The position numbers and the translations under genes were made by a program. Positions 61,061 to 64,000 of a DNA stretch of 64,000 nucleotides are shown piece by piece. The notes under the pieces were generated by a model that was not told the origin of the DNA, searched no databases, and saw nothing but the letters and a program-made list of their open reading frames with translations. Position 1 is the first letter of the stretch. Each line of letters opens with the position of its first letter. This DNA comes from an uncultured bacterium (GTDB taxonomy: Bacteria; Actinomycetota; Actinomycetes; S36-B12; CAIYMF01): assembly GCA_903826575.1 (NCBI GenBank), contig CAIKEU010000001.1:56016-120015 (forward strand), read 5' to 3'.

Positions 61061-61725
61061 CGCTTTGCGATCCCTTGGTTTGGCATTGTGACGGTGTTGA
61101 TGAGGTTCACTGGTCCACCGCCCTTGGCTGGATCCGAGTCGATCGTCATCGAGATCGTGACACCGTGGACCAACGACAGATCGGCGACGTTCGTCGACGT
61201 TTGATTCGCAATCGGAACACCGTTCGTGTCCAGAAAGGTGAACAACGCGGACGCGGTCGTAGGAATCTGGCGCGCGACCACTTCGGTGCGAGCCGTCGAA
61301 CTGAAAGTCCAATAGGGCGAACTCGAAGCAACCCCGGGATACCAGTTCTCAACTAGTTGACGATTGGCATCGATGGAGTAGGTCACCTTTGCAGGTACCG
61401 TGCCGAGCGAGGCATACACGGTAAGTTCATTTGGGCTGATCTCAACCAGCGGAGGTAGGTCAGACAGGCCGTTCTGCTGGATCGACATTCCGGAGCGAAC
61501 TGTTTTCGCAACTCGGTTCATGCCAATGCGAGCGATATCCACACTGTCTGAATTGGCCTGGCTATGAGTAAGGGTCTGAGTCACTGACACAACGCTGGCG
61601 AACATGATCGTGCCGACAATCCCCATGAGCAGCAGTGTCACCATCATCTCAATCAGGGTCAGACCGAGATCGGCGGCACCTCCCTGATGTAGCCGACGAG
61701 GCAAGCGAACGACGACGGCGGTCAC
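61057..61725 (-). CDS. PilW-like minor pilin
   Basis: A 222-residue prepilin. The class III leader ends AADLG and the mature helix starts LTLIEMMVTLLLMGIVGTI, with Glu at position 5. The rest is a globular domain of about 170 residues with no cysteines. It overlaps pilV-like upstream and pilX-like downstream by four bases each, as in minor pilin operons. Confidence 0.85.
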   Translation of the reverse strand: MTAVVVRLPRRLHQGGAADLGLTLIEMMVTLLLMGIVGTIMFASVVSVTQTLTHSQANSDSVDIARIGMNRVAKTVRSGMSIQQNGLSDLPPLVEISPNELTVYASLGTVPAKVTYSIDANRQLVENWYPGVASSSPYWTFSSTARTEVVARQIPTTASALFTFLDTNGVPIANQTSTNVADLSLVHGVTISMTIDSDPAKGGGPVNLINTVTMPNQGIAKR

Positions 61726-63038
61726 TGGACCCTCACCTCGACGTAGATCTCATTCGTCGACGGATGAAAAACCGGTGTTACTGCCGCGGTCAAGGTGTAG
61801 CCGGGAACGGTAACGTCCCACGTTCCCCACGGCATAGATGCCAAAGATTGGCCGTTCGCATCACTATTGGCCAATGTGAAGGCCTCCGGATAGTCGCACG
61901 GCGCGGTACCAGCATGGGTGAACACGGGCGTCACGCCCACCACCGGCGCCCCCGCAGCAGTCAGTACAACCACCCGCACTTTGGCCATCTGTGGTGTGAC
62001 CGTTGGCGGATTTGTCGCCGACGCCATGATGGCAGCGCCTCGGATGGATGACGGGTGATACGGACCAAGAGCATTTTTGCCTTCGGGATCTGCATCCGCG
62101 CAACTGCCGGCCCATACGGTGTACCCGCTGGGAAATGGAAACGAGTTGGTGATCAGGCGGGCGATACCAGTTCCTAGAACCGACTGGGTGCCGTCGGGCA
62201 AAAGCGATGAATTTCCGATCTCCACCGAAACCGCGTTTGGAGCCGGATACGTCGTGTCACCCAGCGCGACGTTGAAGCTTCCCTGCTTGTCGTAATCAAA
62301 GATGATCGGCGTAGTCGCCCCTGAACTGACGGTGGCGGGCACAGTCGGTTGATTTACTCCACTAGATGCAACGTAACCGGCGCTGTTAGCAGTCGCTGTA
62401 TATGTCGCTGCCGGAAGGCTGTCGAAGAACGCGCAGCCATCCGGGTCAGTGAACTGGGCCAGGTTGGTTGTGCCACCGACAAGAGTCACCATGATGCCCT
62501 CGACTGGTTGCCCGAGCGCATTTACGACCTTTGCGCCGACGTTGCCCAGGGTTGGATCAAAGCTGCTGACATTCGGAGCAAGAAGGGTCTGCGCGCGTAC
62601 GGCGTCAGTCGTGGCAGGCATGGTCGGCCAGGTCACTTTGATACTGATTTTCTTGTACTTGATGAACGACGATGCTGAGCCGTCACATGGTGATGACGAG
62701 CCAGTCGACAAATAGGACGTCACAGAACGAAGGATGGTGAAATCCAACCCATTGACGTTCTGAATCGTGGTTGTTCCCAACAGAGTTGAGTAGGTTGTGG
62801 TTGCTCTCGCTTGATCGATCGCCGCTGCCGCGAGGTTCGTGGCCACTTCGCGGTTTTTGGAATCGCCTGAGACCCATAGAGCTCGCACTAGACCATTTGC
62901 GATGCCCGTCATGATGACAACGGCAACGGTCAATGCCACAACGAGTTCGACCAGCGAGACGCCTTGTTCACCGCGGAACACCATCGGCAGCTGCGTCGGC
63001 CAATTTCGCCGACCAACCATCTGCACAACCCGCTTCAT
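61722..63038 (-). CDS. PilV-like minor pilin with carboxypeptidase-regulatory-like domain
   Basis: A 438-residue prepilin, much larger than usual. The leader ends FRGEQG and the mature helix starts VSLVELVVALTVAVVIMTG, with Glu at position 5. Around residues 165-235 lies a beta-sandwich segment (GAKVVNALGQPVEGIMVTL, then FTDPDGCAFFDSLPAATYT) resembling carboxypeptidase regulatory-like domains, and a second similar unit lies near residues 345-420. Such domains often bind surfaces or sugars. GGAGGG 5 bases before the ATG is a strong ribosome site. Confidence 0.83.
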   Translation of the reverse strand: MKRVVQMVGRRNWPTQLPMVFRGEQGVSLVELVVALTVAVVIMTGIANGLVRALWVSGDSKNREVATNLAAAAIDQARATTTYSTLLGTTTIQNVNGLDFTILRSVTSYLSTGSSSPCDGSASSFIKYKKISIKVTWPTMPATTDAVRAQTLLAPNVSSFDPTLGNVGAKVVNALGQPVEGIMVTLVGGTTNLAQFTDPDGCAFFDSLPAATYTATANSAGYVASSGVNQPTVPATVSSGATTPIIFDYDKQGSFNVALGDTTYPAPNAVSVEIGNSSLLPDGTQSVLGTGIARLITNSFPFPSGYTVWAGSCADADPEGKNALGPYHPSSIRGAAIMASATNPPTVTPQMAKVRVVVLTAAGAPVVGVTPVFTHAGTAPCDYPEAFTLANSDANGQSLASMPWGTWDVTVPGYTLTAAVTPVFHPSTNEIYVEVRVQ

Positions 63039-63137
63039 GTCATCCCTCCGCTACGACACCTGGTACATGTTTCGGCTTCAGAACAGCGGACCTTGAGGTT
63101 TGTGCACAACGGAGGCGGCATTTGCCGACAGCCGTAG

Positions 63138-63563
63138 TTACGGGCAAGTCCCTGGAACCGGGTAACCGGTCGTCTTGTCGTGCTCCCATGTCTCGGTCAA
63201 TCCGAGAGAGGCATTGTTGGCCTGAAGGCAGTAACTGCTGGGCGTGATTTTGGTGATCGTCACTGTGTCTTGCGGACTACCCGCGTAATCAACGATCGAT
63301 TTGATCGGGTTACTACTCGACGTCCAAAGCACCGCGCCACCTGCGAGGGCAGAACCTTGGGTGTAATCACCATTCGACGCTACGGATGCGGACTCGATTG
63401 CTGATGCGGCGTTGCGCAAGTCTTCACGAAGCTGCGTTCGATACGCGTCCTGCCGATGGTGGATGAACGTCGGGATCGCGATCCCCGCCAAGATGCTGAC
63501 AATCATCATGACCACAAGTAGCTCAACCAGTGTGAAGCCAGACTCGTGGCCCCTGTCGCTCAT
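63138..63563 (-). CDS. Type IV pilin
   Basis: A 141-residue prepilin. The leader is only nine residues (MSDRGHESG) and the mature protein begins FTLVELLVVMMIVSILAGIAIPTF, with Phe1 and Glu5 (shown here only to identify the helix start). The last third has two cysteines (SSYCLQANN and PGTCP) that would form the pilin disulfide loop. It is similar in design to the next pilin. GAGGGG 8 bases upstream is the ribosome site. It lies between the major pilin terminator and pilV-like. Confidence 0.9.
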   Translation of the reverse strand: MSDRGHESGFTLVELLVVMMIVSILAGIAIPTFIHHRQDAYRTQLREDLRNAASAIESASVASNGDYTQGSALAGGAVLWTSSSNPIKSIVDYAGSPQDTVTITKITPSSYCLQANNASLGLTETWEHDKTTGYPVPGTCP

Positions 63564-63609
63564 CGTGCGTACCCCTCTGTCATCTCAACGTCGATTGGCG
63601 TTTCAAAAT

Positions 63610-63648
63610 ACGAAGGGGCACTCGCCTACGCGGCGAGCACCCCTTCGT
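63610..63648 (-). terminator. Hairpin terminator after the upstream pilin gene
   Basis: Arms ACGAAGGGG-CA-CTCGCC and GGCGAG-CA-CCCCTTCGT pair except for a central 2x2 loop; the hairpin loop is five bases. On the minus strand it is followed by ATTTTG. It begins 12 bases after the stop of the pilin at 63661. Confidence 0.75.
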
Positions 63649-63660
63649 GGTGAATCTGTG

Positions 63661-64000
63661 TTAGCAGTTGGTTGGCGGAGTGGTGGATCCGTCGACCGGC
63701 ACGCCGTCTGCCTTGCTGAAGTACCAGGTCTCACCGGTGAGGTTGCTGTTGACACCCTTCACGCAGTAACCGTTGGTGACCGATTTGGCGGTGATGGTGT
63801 TACCAGCCGACGACGTGTAGGTCATCGTGGCGGGCAGTGCCGCGTACGTGGTGGTCAGGCCGATGGCGGTGTAGTCGCCATTCTTGTCCACTGCGGACGA
63901 TTCAACGGCAGTTGCGGCGTTCTTCAGGTCAGCCTTGAGCTGGGTGCGGTAACCGTTCTTGCGCTGATTCAAGAAGGTCGGGATCGCGATAGCGGCAAGA
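63661..64000 (-). CDS. Type IV pilin, N-terminus cut by window edge
   Basis: The visible 112 residues start within the conserved helix (LAAIAIPTFLNQRKNGYRTQ) and continue with LKADLKNAATAVESSAV, then a Thr-rich beta region and two cysteines (GYCVKGVN and PTNC). The start lies beyond base 64000. The strong hairpin straight after it and its simple structure suggest it is the major pilin. It is closely related to the neighbour at 63138, pointing to duplication. Confidence 0.9.
   Translation of the reverse strand, partial: LAAIAIPTFLNQRKNGYRTQLKADLKNAATAVESSAVDKNGDYTAIGLTTTYAALPATMTYTSSAGNTITAKSVTNGYCVKGVNSNLTGETWYFSKADGVPVDGSTTPPTNC

Noticed and set aside
61061..61312. N-terminal extension of the PilX-like protein
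   Set aside because: It reads through the PilW-like gene in another frame. ATG 61060 overlaps the stop as ATGA and puts the prepilin leader at the N-terminus.

Overview
The window is core chromosome of a high-GC Gram-positive bacterium (Actinomycetota, probably class Actinomycetia), with GC content estimated by eye in the upper fifties. The evidence is a set of lineage-marker genes: RbpA, WhiA, the ANTAR response regulator PdtaR, OpcA, a mycothiol-dependent isomerase-type protein, a SufR-led suf operon, and a PolA with a degenerate proofreading domain. The gene order resembles, as far as I remember it, blocks of the Mycobacterium tuberculosis chromosome (about Rv1420-Rv1466, Rv1626-Rv1638 and Rv2533c-Rv2540c). 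The moderate GC and compact spacing would suit an aquatic or other small-genome lineage, but I cannot name a genus. I see no rRNA, CRISPR array, prophage or insertion sequence.

Layout. 1-7825 (minus): the end of an ABC-F ATPase gene, then the suf operon sufR-B-D-Rieske ferredoxin-C-S-U-T for Fe-S assembly. 7923-11557: an ABC-2 exporter and heme A synthase ctaA on plus, facing ctaB on minus. 11673-18344 (plus): tkt, tal, zwf, opcA and pgl, the pentose phosphate pathway. 18362-25416 (minus): a broken small lipoprotein, rbpA, secG, tpiA, pgk, gap, whiA, yvcK and rapZ. 25450-36275: uvrC, uvrA and uvrB, interleaved with a Rieske lipoprotein, a mycothiol-type isomerase, a metallo-hydrolase and an anchored HNH nuclease, then coaE. 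36344-42585: rpsA, a methyltransferase, polA, a hotdog thioesterase and a GNAT. 42742-49524: a DUF554 membrane protein, the livJHMGF branched-chain amino acid transporter and pdtaR. 49553-49629: a tRNA with a CAA anticodon. 49657-55011 (minus): aroC-K-B-Q, pepP, efp and nusB. 55110-64000 (minus): a type IV pilus cluster with two pilins, pilV/W/X-like minor pilins, pilD, pilM, pilN, pilO and an unassigned membrane protein. The right edge cuts a pilin gene and the left edge cuts the ABC-F gene.

The strongest non-coding signal is promoter layout. At nine genes a TANNNT box ends exactly 6 bases before the start codon, and three more have spacers of 7 or 8. This implies leaderless mRNAs. At two loci (polA/thioesterase and pdtaR/tRNA) the minus-10 boxes of divergent genes overlap on a shared central TA, giving two-way promoters in 22-28 bp. 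Other unusual items are a short-armed (class I) tRNA with a leucine anticodon, a 50-bp perfect palindrome across the pilD stop codon, inverted repeats placed as operators upstream of sufR and livJ, and a hairpin with a T-run between livJ and livH.

Together the genes describe an aerobe (heme A synthesis) that makes NADPH through Zwf/OpcA, imports branched-chain amino acids, builds Fe-S clusters only by SUF as far as this window shows, and displays type IV pili.
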